The notes: generated by a model not told the origin, from the sequence alone. A DNA stretch of 64,000 nucleotides from JBDRRP01 sp964446485 (GCA_964446485.1 CAYUOU010000010.1:1-64000), one strand, 5' to 3'; shown: positions 44,167-53,024, counted from the first letter of the stretch. Numbers and translations: made by a program.

Positions 44167-47166
44167 CTAAGGCCCCTCCCCGGTTTCGGGGGGCAACACC
44201 CCACCGCAGTGTGTGGAGATGCCGGTGACCATTTCTTCCATGCCCATGGCGCGTGAGCCCTTTACGAGCACCCAACTGCCGGTCGTCAACTGCCGGAGCA
44301 GGGTTTCCAGCAACAGGGGTTTGTCACCGGTGACGATGCGCTTCTGTGGCATGCCGCCTGCCGACGCACCATCGGCGACGGCCGCGGCATGGTCACCGGA
44401 GGCGTAAAGGAAGCCGATGCCCATGCCGGCGGCTTTCCGGCCTATCTCGCGGTGCAGTGCATCGGATCGGGGTCCTAACTCCCGCATGTCACCAATGACC
44501 AGGTGGCTGGGGGACGACCGAGACAGTTCCAAGAGCGATTCGATGGCGGCGGCCATGGAGCCCGGGTTGGCGTTGTAGGTGTCATCGATGAGGGTGACGC
44601 CATCGGCCAGGGACAGGTGCCGCATCCGTCCCCCGACCGGTATGAAGGATGCCAGGCCGGCGGCGACGGCATCCACGTCAATGCCGAGGTGGATGCCCAC
44701 TGCCGCGGCCGCCAAGGCATTGTGCACCATGAATCGCCCCAGTACCGACAGTTGGATCGGATGGGTTGCATCCGGCGTGACCAGGGTAAAGGAGACGCCG
44801 GCCGCCGTGGCGTGAACCTCCGCCCCACGGATGGTATTGTGGTCCCCCAACCCGAAGGTGGTGACGGGACAGCGGCACTTTTTTATGAGCACCTCGGCAA
44901 AGGCGTCGTCTCCGTTGATGACCGCCACGGCGTCCGGGTCCAGGGCATCGAGTAGTTCCCCCTTGGCGTGCATGACCCCTTCCAGGGTTCCAAGAAATTC
45001 CAGGTGGGCCGGGCCGATGTTGGTGACGACGCCCACACGGGGCGCGCACATGGCCGCCAAACGGGCGATCTCTCCAGGATGGTTCATGCCCATTTCAAGT
45101 ACTGCCCAGTCATGACGGGGCGCGGCTTTCAGGAGAGTAAGGGGCAGACCGATTTCATTGTTATGATTTCCCTGGGTCGCCAGGACGTCGAAGTGCTGCG
45201 ACATGACCGCGGCCATCATGGCGCGGGTCGTGGTTTTGCCGTTAGATCCCGTTATTGCCGCCACCGGGGTGCCGGTGCGCACCCGATGGTAGGCCGCCAG
45301 CCGCCCCAGCGCGGCCAGTGTGTCTTCCACGGCAATGACCGCCACATCCGCATAGGATTGGCACAAGGCGGTGATTTCCTCGGTCCGGGAGCGATCGATG
45401 ATCAGGGCAGCGGCACCGCCGGCAAGGGCCGTCGGCACGAAGCGGTGGCCGTCGTGGGTCTCCCCTCGAAGCGCCACAAAACACTCCCCGCCGGCCAGGG
45501 TGCGGGTATCGGTGGTGATACCGGTGATCGGACGGGGAGGCGTGGTTGTCGGCACCCGCTCGCCGCCGACGGCTTCAAGGATGCGATGGGCACTCCACGG
45601 CAGGGGTTTGCCCGGGTCTGTCACCTCCGTTACCGCCGGTGTCCGGGGGGCGGCGGTCACCGCTTCACGGTCATCGAAGGGAATGGTTTGCGTACCGATG
45701 ATCTGGTAGGTTTCATGGCCCTTGCCGGCGATGAGCAGCACATCGCCGGCCCGCATCGACCGCAATGCCAGTTGGATGGCGGCCCGCCGGTGGGGTTCGA
45801 TGACATGCCCGGGGGAGGAGAACCCCTCGGGCGGTGTCCATAACGCATAGCGCCGCGGCGCTGAGGACCGCATGCCGACAGCGATATCGTCCAGGATGCT
45901 GGCGGTGGATTCGGTGCGGGGGTTGTCGGCGGTGATGACGCTCACATCCGCCAGTCGACCGGCAATGGCTCCCATGACGGGGCGCTTGGCCCGGTCGCGG
46001 TCGCCGCCGCAGCCGAAAACGCACCATAGGCGTTTGTTTGCGACGGCACGCAGGGTGGTGAGGGCGTTTTCCAGGGCGTCGGGCGTGTGGGCGTAGTCGA
46101 CGAACGCGAAGCGGCCGTCCCCCGCTGAAACGGCCTCCAGGCGCCCGGGGACCTGGGGCGCTTTCACCAATGCCGCCTGAATTTGTTCCAGGGGGATCCC
46201 CAGTGCGCACCCAACGGCCACCGCGCTCAGGATGTTGTCCAGGTTGTGAGCGCCCACCAGCGGGCACTGGAGGTCCATGGGGCCGGCCGGTGTTTTCAGA
46301 CGCGCCGTCAGTCCGTCCTGGCGATACTGCGCTGTTGACACCGCCACATTCGCTGCGGCCAGGCGGTTCACTGTGACCACCGGCAGCGGGGGATCGCCCC
46401 GCATCAGGTCCTTCACCAATGCGGCACCCCGGGCATCTGCGGTGTTGATGACGGCCACCGCGGGTTTCCCGTTGACTGCGCTTGCCAGCGTATCCGTGAA
46501 CCAGCGCTTCTTGCACGCCCAGTAGGCGGCGATGTCGCCGTGGTAGTCCAGGTGGTCATGGCTCAGGTTGGTGAACACCCCTACGTCGAAGGCGCATGCC
46601 CATGCACGGTGCTGATCGATGGCATGGCTGGATACCTCCATCACCACATGGGTGACGCCTGCCATGCGCATGCGATGCAGAATCTCCTGGAGATCGCGGC
46701 TTTCCGGCGTCGTCACCGGCAGGGGATAGGCAGTGCCGCCAAAGCGGTAGCCCAGTGTGCCGATGATACCGGTCGCCCGTCCTGAAGCGTTCAGCAGGTG
46801 TTCCAAAATATGAACCGTCGTTGTTTTGCCGTTGGTGCCGGTCACGCCGACCAGGGTCATTTCACGGCTGGGATGCCCGAAGAAGGCGGCAGCGGCCTCG
46901 GCCAAGGCCATTCGGGAATTGGTCACCCGGATCAGCGGCAGCGTTGTCGCCACGGGTTTTTCGGCGATGACGGCCGCCGCGCCGTTTTCCTCCGCGGCGC
47001 GGATGAAGGCGTGTCCGTCCGCCCGGGTCCCCGGGATGGCCACGAACAGCGCGCCGGGGCCGGCATCCTGGGATCGATAGGCCACCTGGGCGATGTCCGG
47101 GTCGCCCCCCGTGTCAGGAGGCACTACCCTGCCGGAGAGCTGCGGTATCAGGGCGCTCAACCTCAT
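44167..47166 (-). CDS. murE-murF: Bifunctional MurE-MurF ligase (fusion)
   Basis: 999 residues in one frame. Residues 1 to about 490 are MurE: ATP loop GVTGTNGKTTTVHIL, and ADNPRTES, where DNPR marks specificity for meso-diaminopimelate over lysine. From about 515 the protein is MurF: ITGSNGKTTTRAMM, EMGMNHPGEI, DTYNANPGSM and LVKGSRAMGMEE. It therefore carries two successive ligase steps, adding diaminopimelate and then D-Ala-D-Ala. Separate murE and murF genes are the norm; the fusion preserves their dcw order. No stop or frameshift separates the halves. Overlaps ftsI by four bases. Confidence 0.95.
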   Translation of the reverse strand: MRLSALIPQLSGRVVPPDTGGDPDIAQVAYRSQDAGPGALFVAIPGTRADGHAFIRAAEENGAAAVIAEKPVATTLPLIRVTNSRMALAEAAAAFFGHPSREMTLVGVTGTNGKTTTVHILEHLLNASGRATGIIGTLGYRFGGTAYPLPVTTPESRDLQEILHRMRMAGVTHVVMEVSSHAIDQHRAWACAFDVGVFTNLSHDHLDYHGDIAAYWACKKRWFTDTLASAVNGKPAVAVINTADARGAALVKDLMRGDPPLPVVTVNRLAAANVAVSTAQYRQDGLTARLKTPAGPMDLQCPLVGAHNLDNILSAVAVGCALGIPLEQIQAALVKAPQVPGRLEAVSAGDGRFAFVDYAHTPDALENALTTLRAVANKRLWCVFGCGGDRDRAKRPVMGAIAGRLADVSVITADNPRTESTASILDDIAVGMRSSAPRRYALWTPPEGFSSPGHVIEPHRRAAIQLALRSMRAGDVLLIAGKGHETYQIIGTQTIPFDDREAVTAAPRTPAVTEVTDPGKPLPWSAHRILEAVGGERVPTTTPPRPITGITTDTRTLAGGECFVALRGETHDGHRFVPTALAGGAAALIIDRSRTEEITALCQSYADVAVIAVEDTLAALGRLAAYHRVRTGTPVAAITGSNGKTTTRAMMAAVMSQHFDVLATQGNHNNEIGLPLTLLKAAPRHDWAVLEMGMNHPGEIARLAAMCAPRVGVVTNIGPAHLEFLGTLEGVMHAKGELLDALDPDAVAVINGDDAFAEVLIKKCRCPVTTFGLGDHNTIRGAEVHATAAGVSFTLVTPDATHPIQLSVLGRFMVHNALAAAAVGIHLGIDVDAVAAGLASFIPVGGRMRHLSLADGVTLIDDTYNANPGSMAAAIESLLELSRSSPSHLVIGDMRELGPRSDALHREIGRKAAGMGIGFLYASGDHAAAVADGASAGGMPQKRIVTGDKPLLLETLLRQLTTGSWVLVKGSRAMGMEEMVTGISTHCGGVLPPETGEGP

Positions 47167-48902
47167 TCTTCGCCTCCCGTATTCATGGAAACGATCATCC
47201 GTTCCCGGTCGCCGTCCGGCGGGACATTGAGGTAGTCCAGAACGGGCTGAGCGATCTGGCGAAAGGCCGGCGCGGCCACGGTGCCGCCGTAATGGCCGTT
47301 GGTGGGTTCATCGATGACCACAAGGATCACCACCGCCGGCCGATGGGTGGGGGCGAAGCCCACAAATGAGGATACGAACCGGTCATCGGAATAGCTGCCG
47401 TCGTCAGCGGCCTTCTGGGCGGTGCCGGTTTTGCCGCCGGCGGTGTAACCCGCCAGGCTGGCGCGGACGCCGGTGCCTTCTTCCTCAGTGACGGTGCGCA
47501 TCATGTCGATCACGATGCGTGCGGTTTCAGGTGAGACGACCTGGCGCACCCGCTGGGGTGAGAAGCGTTGAATCGGGCGGCCCCGGGAATCCTTGATGGA
47601 TTTGACGATGTAAGGCTTCATCAGGACCCCGTCGTTGGCGATGGCGGCGGTGGCTGCGGCCAGCTGGAGGGCCGTCACCGAAATCCCGTGGCCGAAAGCG
47701 ATGGCCCCGGCATCGATTTGGGTCCACTCCTTGTAGGAGGGCAGTTTGCCACTGGTTTCGCCGGGGAAATCGATGCCGGTCTTGGCGCCGAATCCGAACC
47801 GGCTGAACACTTCGTAGAGGGACTGGGGGCCGATGTTTTCCCCCAGTTTCACGGCGCCGATATTGCTCGAGAATTTGATAATTTCCGTCAGGGTGAGCCA
47901 CCCATGGGGCGTGGTGTCATGGACCACATTGGGCCCGATGCGGTAGGCGCCCTTTTCGCAGTAAAATGCACTGGCCGGCGTGTAGCCGCCGGTGTCGATG
48001 GCCGCCGCGGCGCTGAATATCTTCATGGTGGAGCCCGGCTCGAAGCGGTCTGTGACGGCACGGTTGCGCCACACCTGATTGGGATAAGTGCCGAAGGCAT
48101 TGAGGTTGAAGGTGGGGTAATTGGCCATGGCCAGCACCGCCCCGGTCCGGGGGGCCAGGACCACCACGGTGCCGGCGGCGGCACGGCTGTCGACAACGGC
48201 CTGCTCCAGCGCCTTTTCGGCAATGTGTTGAATGGTCTGGTCGATGGTCAGCTCCAGATGGCTGCTCCCATCCCGGTGGGGCGGCTGCCCCTCTGCGTCA
48301 AAGCGGCGTCCCAGCGCGTCCCGCAGCACCTGGAGCCGTCCACGGTCTCCCTGCAAGATCCGGTCGTAGTAGAATTCGATCCCCTCGAGTCCGGTGCCGT
48401 CCACGCCGATGAAGCCGAGTATGTGGGCGGCTAAAGACCGCTTGGGGTAGTACCGGCACCGCTCGCTGATGTACTGAATGCCCTTGACCCCCGTTGCCTT
48501 GACCCGGGCCTCTTCTTCGGGGGTCACCCGCCGTTTGATCCAAACGAAGGATCGGTCCGGGTCATCGATACGTTCCGCCACCAACGCGTCCTCGAGATCC
48601 AGCGCATTGGCCAGCGCCGAAGCCGCGGTCTCCGGCGCTTCGATGGCACTTGGGTCGACGGCGATGGAAACGGCGTCGCCACTGATGGCCAGTTCATTAC
48701 CGTTGGCATCGTAGATGGCGCCGCGGTTGCCGCTGACGGCGTAGCTGCGCTGGTATTCACTGGTGGCGCGCTGGGAGAGCCAGCCGCTCTGGATAACCTG
48801 CAGATAAACCGCTTTTGCGCCGATGACAGCCAGGAAAACGGAAAAGACGACCCCCGTGATCACGATGCGAACCTGAATCCGTCGATTGTGTGCGGCGCTC
48901 AT
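47163..48902 (-). CDS. ftsI: Septal peptidoglycan transpeptidase FtsI (PBP3)
   Basis: 579 residues. One N-terminal membrane helix, a pedestal domain and a class B penicillin-binding transpeptidase domain: active serine in EPGSTMKIFS (SxxK), SSN in KFSSNIGAVKL and KTGTAQKA. Cross-links septal peptidoglycan with FtsW. Overlaps ftsL by four bases. Confidence 0.95.
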   Translation of the reverse strand: MSAAHNRRIQVRIVITGVVFSVFLAVIGAKAVYLQVIQSGWLSQRATSEYQRSYAVSGNRGAIYDANGNELAISGDAVSIAVDPSAIEAPETAASALANALDLEDALVAERIDDPDRSFVWIKRRVTPEEEARVKATGVKGIQYISERCRYYPKRSLAAHILGFIGVDGTGLEGIEFYYDRILQGDRGRLQVLRDALGRRFDAEGQPPHRDGSSHLELTIDQTIQHIAEKALEQAVVDSRAAAGTVVVLAPRTGAVLAMANYPTFNLNAFGTYPNQVWRNRAVTDRFEPGSTMKIFSAAAAIDTGGYTPASAFYCEKGAYRIGPNVVHDTTPHGWLTLTEIIKFSSNIGAVKLGENIGPQSLYEVFSRFGFGAKTGIDFPGETSGKLPSYKEWTQIDAGAIAFGHGISVTALQLAAATAAIANDGVLMKPYIVKSIKDSRGRPIQRFSPQRVRQVVSPETARIVIDMMRTVTEEEGTGVRASLAGYTAGGKTGTAQKAADDGSYSDDRFVSSFVGFAPTHRPAVVILVVIDEPTNGHYGGTVAAPAFRQIAQPVLDYLNVPPDGDRERMIVSMNTGGEE

Positions 48903-49204
48903 GGCAAGTTCACCATCCGGCTGGGGTGGGGGTTGATCATGCCCAACTGGCGCGCCCGGGACTCAATGAACTCCGGCGAGGTCAACCGGGCCAGCTCCGT
49001 TTTAAGCTCCCGTTGCAGCCTGAGCTGTTTCCGGTATCGTCCTTCTTCGATGGCAATGGCGTATGCCCGTTGGGTGCACTGGACCCGGCACCAGGTGTAA
49101 AAAAAGAGTTCGCCGATGAAGATCGGCAGCAGTATCATGCCGATGCGAAACACCATGCGGCGGCCGTCGTGGGGGGTGCGGACGGTTTTTATATTGCCGC
49201 GCAT
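48899..49204 (-). CDS. ftsL: FtsL-like division protein
   Basis: 101 residues from the ATG at 49204. A short cytoplasmic part, one membrane helix (about 19-39) and a heptad-rich periplasmic stretch (IEEGRYRKQLRLQRELKTEL) ending in LTSPEFIESRARQLGM, the usual FtsL pattern. Sequence conservation is low in this family, so the call rests on structure and its place between rsmH and ftsI. Confidence 0.85.
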   Translation of the reverse strand: MRGNIKTVRTPHDGRRMVFRIGMILLPIFIGELFFYTWCRVQCTQRAYAIAIEEGRYRKQLRLQRELKTELARLTSPEFIESRARQLGMINPHPSRMVNLP

Positions 49205-49208
49205 GGTA

Positions 49209-50162
49209 TCAATCCCTCCTGTTCGGCAGCCGCTCGATGGCTCTGAGCCGGGTGCTGCGGGCCGCGGGGTTGTGATGCGTCTCACGATCCGACGGGCGTT
49301 CGGCACGGCGGGTGAGCAGCCGGAATTGCGGTTTGCCGCCGCACACGCATCGGGGTTGTTCCGGTGGGCATACACAGGCCCTGGCCAGCGATTTCATGGC
49401 GTGCTTGACGATGCGGTCTTCGAGACTGTGAAAGGACAGTACGCACAATCTACCGCCAATGGTCAGCACGTCTGGAACCATTTCCATGAAGCGCTCCAAT
49501 TGTCCCAGTTCGTCATTGACTGCAATGCGCAGCGCCATGAAGGTTCGCGTTGCCGGGTGCAGGCGCCGGGCGCCTCTCGTTTGGCGGGTCGCCCGGGCGA
49601 CGATGTCAGCCAAGGCCGCCGCTGTCGTGATGGCATGCCGTGAGCGCGTTTCGACGATTTTCCGGGCGATGCGCCGGGATTGGCGTTCTTCGCCGTAGCG
49701 CCAAATGATGTCTGCCAGCGCCTGCTGACTGCTGCCGTTGACGATATCGGCGGCGGTCAGCGACTGCCTCACGTCCATGCGCATGTCCAGGGCTTCGTCG
49801 GCGGTGAAACTGAACCCGCGGTCCCCCGCTTTGAGTTGATGCAGTGAAACGCCCAGATCCAGCAGAATGCGGTCGACGGGGGGCGAACCCAAACGGTTGA
49901 GGATGGCCTTGAGGTTGGCGAAGGAGTCGTGGGCCAGGTGAACCGTGACGTGCCGGATGGCTCCCAGCACGGCCCCAGCATGCGCAATGGCGTCCACATC
50001 CCTGTCGATGGCGATCAGGGATCCCCCGGGTGAAATGCTGCGACAAACGGCGGCAGCGTGTCCGGCCCCGCCAACGGTGCCGTCGACAACGGTCATGCCG
50101 GGAGAACACGCCAAGTGGCGTGCCACCGCTTCCGGCATCACCGACGTGTGCTCGAAGGTCAT
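49209..50162 (-). CDS. rsmH: 16S rRNA (cytosine1402-N4)-methyltransferase
   Basis: 317 residues (MraW). SAM motif VVDGTVGGAGHAAAV, DLGVSLHQLKAGDRGFSF and LSFHSLEDRIVKHAM are family hallmarks. Methylates C1402 of 16S rRNA. Starts with HTSVMPEAVARHL, the standard opening. Five bases after mraZ. Confidence 0.96.
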   Translation of the reverse strand: MTFEHTSVMPEAVARHLACSPGMTVVDGTVGGAGHAAAVCRSISPGGSLIAIDRDVDAIAHAGAVLGAIRHVTVHLAHDSFANLKAILNRLGSPPVDRILLDLGVSLHQLKAGDRGFSFTADEALDMRMDVRQSLTAADIVNGSSQQALADIIWRYGEERQSRRIARKIVETRSRHAITTAAALADIVARATRQTRGARRLHPATRTFMALRIAVNDELGQLERFMEMVPDVLTIGGRLCVLSFHSLEDRIVKHAMKSLARACVCPPEQPRCVCGGKPQFRLLTRRAERPSDRETHHNPAARSTRLRAIERLPNRRD

Positions 50163-50166
50163 GGCA

Positions 50167-50613
50167 TTACAGACCTAAACCGGCAATTTCGTTTCGGACC
50201 TCCTCGTTTTTCATGTCGCTTTCCAGACGCTGGTATTCCTCGTCCCAATGGGCTTTGGACCAGATTTCAAAATGATCCAGGACGCCCACCATCACGATGT
50301 GTTTTTCCATGCCCGCGTACTGCCGCAGCGCGGGGGGGATGAGAATCCGGTCCTGGCGGTCGAATGCGCACTCATGGGCGCCGCCGATGAACACCCGCCG
50401 GAAGCGCCGCATGCTTTCGCTTTTGGCGGCCATGGACATGATGCGCTCTTCAATTTTTCTCCAACCTTCGAGGGGATACGCCACGAGGCAAAGGTCCATC
50501 TGTGACACCATGATGCGATCGTTTCCTCCGGATCGCACGGTGTCCCGAAACCGGGCGGGAACGATGATGCGCCCTTTGGTATCGATGGTATGAAAACTGC
50601 TGCCGCGAAACAT
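50167..50613 (-). CDS. mraZ: Transcription regulator MraZ
   Basis: 148 residues. Double AbrB-like (SpoVT/MraZ) DNA-binding domains: FRGSSFHTIDTKGRIIVPARFR and GGAHECAFDRQDRILIPPALR, each with the DxKGR/DxQDR turn. MraZ binds repeats ahead of its own gene and represses the dcw operon. The ATG at 50613 gives the usual MFRG start; a TTG at 50622 sits too close to the GGAGG. Three binding repeats overlap the leader (listed separately). Confidence 0.94.
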   Translation of the reverse strand: MFRGSSFHTIDTKGRIIVPARFRDTVRSGGNDRIMVSQMDLCLVAYPLEGWRKIEERIMSMAAKSESMRRFRRVFIGGAHECAFDRQDRILIPPALRQYAGMEKHIVMVGVLDHFEIWSKAHWDEEYQRLESDMKNEEVRNEIAGLGL

Positions 50614-50616
50614 ATG

Positions 50617-50641
50617 CCCCAATGTCCTCCACTTTGATCCA
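50617..50641 (-). promoter_or_regulatory. MraZ operator: three TGGRN repeats at ten-base period
   Basis: On the minus strand, TGGAT (50641-50637), TGGAG (50631-50627) and TGGGG (50621-50617) are separated by exactly five bases each. In E. coli MraZ binds TGGGN direct repeats with five-base gaps upstream of mraZ. The middle repeat also contains the Shine-Dalgarno GGAGG, so MraZ binding and translation signals overlap. Confidence 0.75.
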
Positions 50642-50652
50642 CTTAATTGACT

Positions 50653-50680
50653 AAATTATCTGAATTGATCAATTTGTCAA
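50653..50680 (-). promoter_or_regulatory. Candidate promoter of the dcw operon
   Basis: On the minus strand, TTGACA at 50680-50675, a 16-base spacer and TAATTT at 50658-50653, just upstream of the MraZ repeats in AT-rich DNA. Perfect -35, weak -10. Confidence 0.5.
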
Positions 50681-51110
50681 GAGAAAAAGAGAATCCAATA
50701 TTCACTTATTCATAATAATTTTGTTAAGTTAAATGTGATAATGCAATAAAATAGTTGTGTGGATTAAAGTGGGGATAAATTTTTAAATCATCCAGTCGCG
50801 TCGTGCACCGTCAGTGCGGCACCCCCGGCGGGTTGCCCCCCTGTTTGATCTCCGTGCAGGGTCAGGGTATAGGATGGCCGCTGCCGGGGTGATGCGGGAG
50901 GAAATACGGGTGCCGATTCAACAGCTTCGATGCCCCGCCGATGATCGCGCAGATGGCGCGTCGGGGGTTGCTCACGGACACCCGGTACCAGCGGTGGCTG
51001 GGGGTGATGTCCCTCGAGTAACGGTGATGGCGGGGCGAATCGCCGGGTTGCTGCGATACGCGCATTTTTCGTCATTATGGTTTGGTCGGGGGGCAGGGAG
51101 GATGCATCAC
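50681..51110. other. Intergenic region between the dcw promoter and the AdoMet decarboxylase gene
   Basis: 430 bases. The first 110 are strongly AT-rich and probably hold divergent promoters. From about 50800 the DNA is GC-rich again; open frames on both strands there (to 51110 plus, 50788-51075 minus) have no recognisable protein similarity and no binding sites. No RNA gene recognised. Confidence 0.5.
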
Positions 51111-52064
51111 ATGCCCACGGGCGGTGGGAAACTATTCGAGGGGCCGGAAAAAAAACTGGCGGTTGTGCTTAGGGCGCCCATGCCGGGTTTCCGCTCAGGT
51201 GCAAGCCAGCGGTGGCGCAAAGTGGTGGCGGCCAGCGGCGCCGAAATCATCAGCCGCATCGGCAACCGTTCCATGGATGCCTACCTGCTCAGTGAATCCA
51301 GTCTTTTTGTTTGGTCCGACCGGCTATTGCTCATCACCTGCGGTCAAACCTCCCCCCTCGACGCATTGCCGGTACTGCTGGACGAGATTCCCGTCCATCT
51401 GATCGGCAGCGTGTTCTATGTCCGGAAAAACTTTCTGTTCCCCCAGCGCCAGCAATCCGATTTCGAAGCGGAGGTGGCCGCCATCCTGCCCTTTTTTCCG
51501 GGGAAAAGTTATCGACTCGGTCCGGCCAACGACGACCATCTGCACCTATTCTACGCCATCCCCGCGCCTGCCCGTTTCCAAAAGACGCAGACGATCGCGT
51601 TGCACATGCGGGGCCTGCCCCGGGATACCATTTCCGCTTTTCGGAGCGACAATGCATCCGCCGTTCGCAACACCCCTTCCTTGGCGCAGCTCGGGGACAT
51701 GTGCAAAGGGATGATGCGTGACGACCATTTTTTCTCGCCCGACGGCTATTCCCTCAACGCCATTCGGGGGGAGCGATATTTCACCGTTCATGTGACCCCT
51801 CAGCAGCCGGGATCATACGCCAGCGTGGAGACCAACATCGTGTCAAGCACCATTCCCGGGACCATCCACGCCATGCTCAACCTGTTTCGTCCGGAACGCT
51901 TCACCCTCGCACTGACCACCACCATGAACCGAAGCACGCGGTCCGCTCACCGGCGGCTGGATATGGCCGGCACGCCCTACACGATGGTCGAACGCAGCCG
52001 CTATGAATTGGACTGCGGGCACATCGTGAGTGTCGTGAACGGGCGGCGCACCGACAATCGGTAA
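51111..52064 (+). CDS. Eukaryotic-type S-adenosylmethionine decarboxylase homologue
   Basis: 317 residues from the ATG at 51111, nine bases after AGGGAGG; human AdoMetDC is 334. Such enzymes cut themselves to make a pyruvoyl cofactor and supply decarboxylated AdoMet for spermidine synthesis. The key residues line up by motif: FEGPEKK (Glu10 and Glu13), LSESSLFV with cleavage expected between Glu62 and Ser63, Cys77 in ITCGQT exactly 14 residues later as in the human protein, Ser214 in DGYSLN, His227 in VHVTP, and Glu240 in SVETN. SVFYVRKNF also matches. This is unlike the short bacterial SpeD. No polyamine gene is nearby. A changed substrate is possible, as with other AdoMetDC relatives. Confidence 0.88.
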   Translation: MPTGGGKLFEGPEKKLAVVLRAPMPGFRSGASQRWRKVVAASGAEIISRIGNRSMDAYLLSESSLFVWSDRLLLITCGQTSPLDALPVLLDEIPVHLIGSVFYVRKNFLFPQRQQSDFEAEVAAILPFFPGKSYRLGPANDDHLHLFYAIPAPARFQKTQTIALHMRGLPRDTISAFRSDNASAVRNTPSLAQLGDMCKGMMRDDHFFSPDGYSLNAIRGERYFTVHVTPQQPGSYASVETNIVSSTIPGTIHAMLNLFRPERFTLALTTTMNRSTRSAHRRLDMAGTPYTMVERSRYELDCGHIVSVVNGRRTDNR

Positions 52065-52122
52065 AGCTAAGAAAGGAATTCCGTGAGACGCAAAGAAGAC
52101 AATCCCTTAAAAAGTTATCAAA

Positions 52123-52219
52123 TGTCATCCCGAGCGTAGCGAGGGATCTGTGTTTTAATCATAATATCAATAGATAACGGCATGTTGAGATTCCTCGTCG
52201 CAAGCTCCTCGGAATGACA
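52123..52219. repeat. MITE/REP-like imperfect inverted repeat
   Basis: The 97-base segment starts TGTCATCCCGAGCGTAGCGA and ends CTCCTCGGAATGACA. The ends are inverted copies (TGTCAT-CCGAG against CTCGG-ATGACA) and inner parts GAGGGATCT/GAGATTCCTC also pair. Elements of this consensus are scattered through many bacterial genomes as non-coding mobile repeats. It lies in the 230-base gap between two convergent genes. Confidence 0.75.
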
Positions 52220-52295
52220 ATTGGGGAATTTCGACCTTTTACGGAGCGATCACCCTTGCTGAGACCTCACCTGCCGCGGTTCCGGCCCAAATCCC

Positions 52296-53024
52296 CTATT
52301 GCTGTTTACCACCCGATCGAGGCTGCCAGGTGATCGTCTGATTTTTGAGATCGATTTTGAAGGCCACCCGCCGAAGCACATTCATACCGAGCAAGCCGGC
52401 ATAGGGCAGGGCGCTACCCTCGTGATTGATGATGCCGACCTCGATGTCTTCGAGCCGCAGGCTGCCCAGCATCACATGGCCCAGCGTGCCGATGCCGGCC
52501 CTCAGCCGTTGCCCCCCCACCACCTGCATGGTGGCCCGTTTGGGCCACCGCATGCCCAAGGCGTCGGCCACCTCCTGGTGGATAATGGTGACGTTGGCGC
52601 CGGTGTCGAGGAGCATCACCACGTCGGTTTCGAGGCCGCGGAAACCCATCTTGACGGGTACGAGCACCTGGTTGTTGGCGACCGTGACCGGAGTTGCGGC
52701 CGGCGAGGTGTTTAGCTCCGCAGCGGCCTTCTTTTCGGCCGATTCTTCGAGCCGCCGGATATGCTGCAGGTATCGCTGCCGGTGCTGCTGCTGCCGGCGG
52801 GCTTCCTTGGCCTCATGGGCCCTGCGCTCCGGTTCTGAGAGAGCGTCTACGGCTTCGCCGTATACTTTCACCGTGTCTTTGAATGCCGCGGGCACCTTGT
52901 CTATGTCATCGACAAATACCTGTCGGCCGGTGTCGTCCCGGTAGCGGTAGAAGGCGGCATTGCTGAACGGGGTGCACAGCACCGCGATCAAAAAAATGAT
53001 TAAGAGGGTCAGCCGCATGGGCAT
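52296..53024 (-). CDS. Retropepsin-like aspartic protease with N-terminal DUF4124
   Basis: 242 residues. A signal peptide (MRLTLLIIFLIAVLCTPFSNA) is followed by a DUF4124-type segment (FYRYRDDTGRQVFVDDIDKVP), a charged coiled region (about 65-105) and a clan AA retropepsin domain with active site LLDTGANVTIIHQEVADALG and a later YAGLLGMNVL. Retropepsin folds act as dimers, so one DTG per chain is expected. It should be exported. The start is ambiguous between 53024 and 53018, both before the signal. Substrate unknown. Confidence 0.85.
   Translation of the reverse strand: MPMRLTLLIIFLIAVLCTPFSNAAFYRYRDDTGRQVFVDDIDKVPAAFKDTVKVYGEAVDALSEPERRAHEAKEARRQQQHRQRYLQHIRRLEESAEKKAAAELNTSPAATPVTVANNQVLVPVKMGFRGLETDVVMLLDTGANVTIIHQEVADALGMRWPKRATMQVVGGQRLRAGIGTLGHVMLGSLRLEDIEVGIINHEGSALPYAGLLGMNVLRRVAFKIDLKNQTITWQPRSGGKQQ

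Noticed and set aside
50788..51110. Open frames on both strands before the AdoMet decarboxylase gene
   Set aside because: No similarity, Pro/Arg-rich random-like composition, and the AdoMet decarboxylase family starts at the FEGPEK motif just after 51111.
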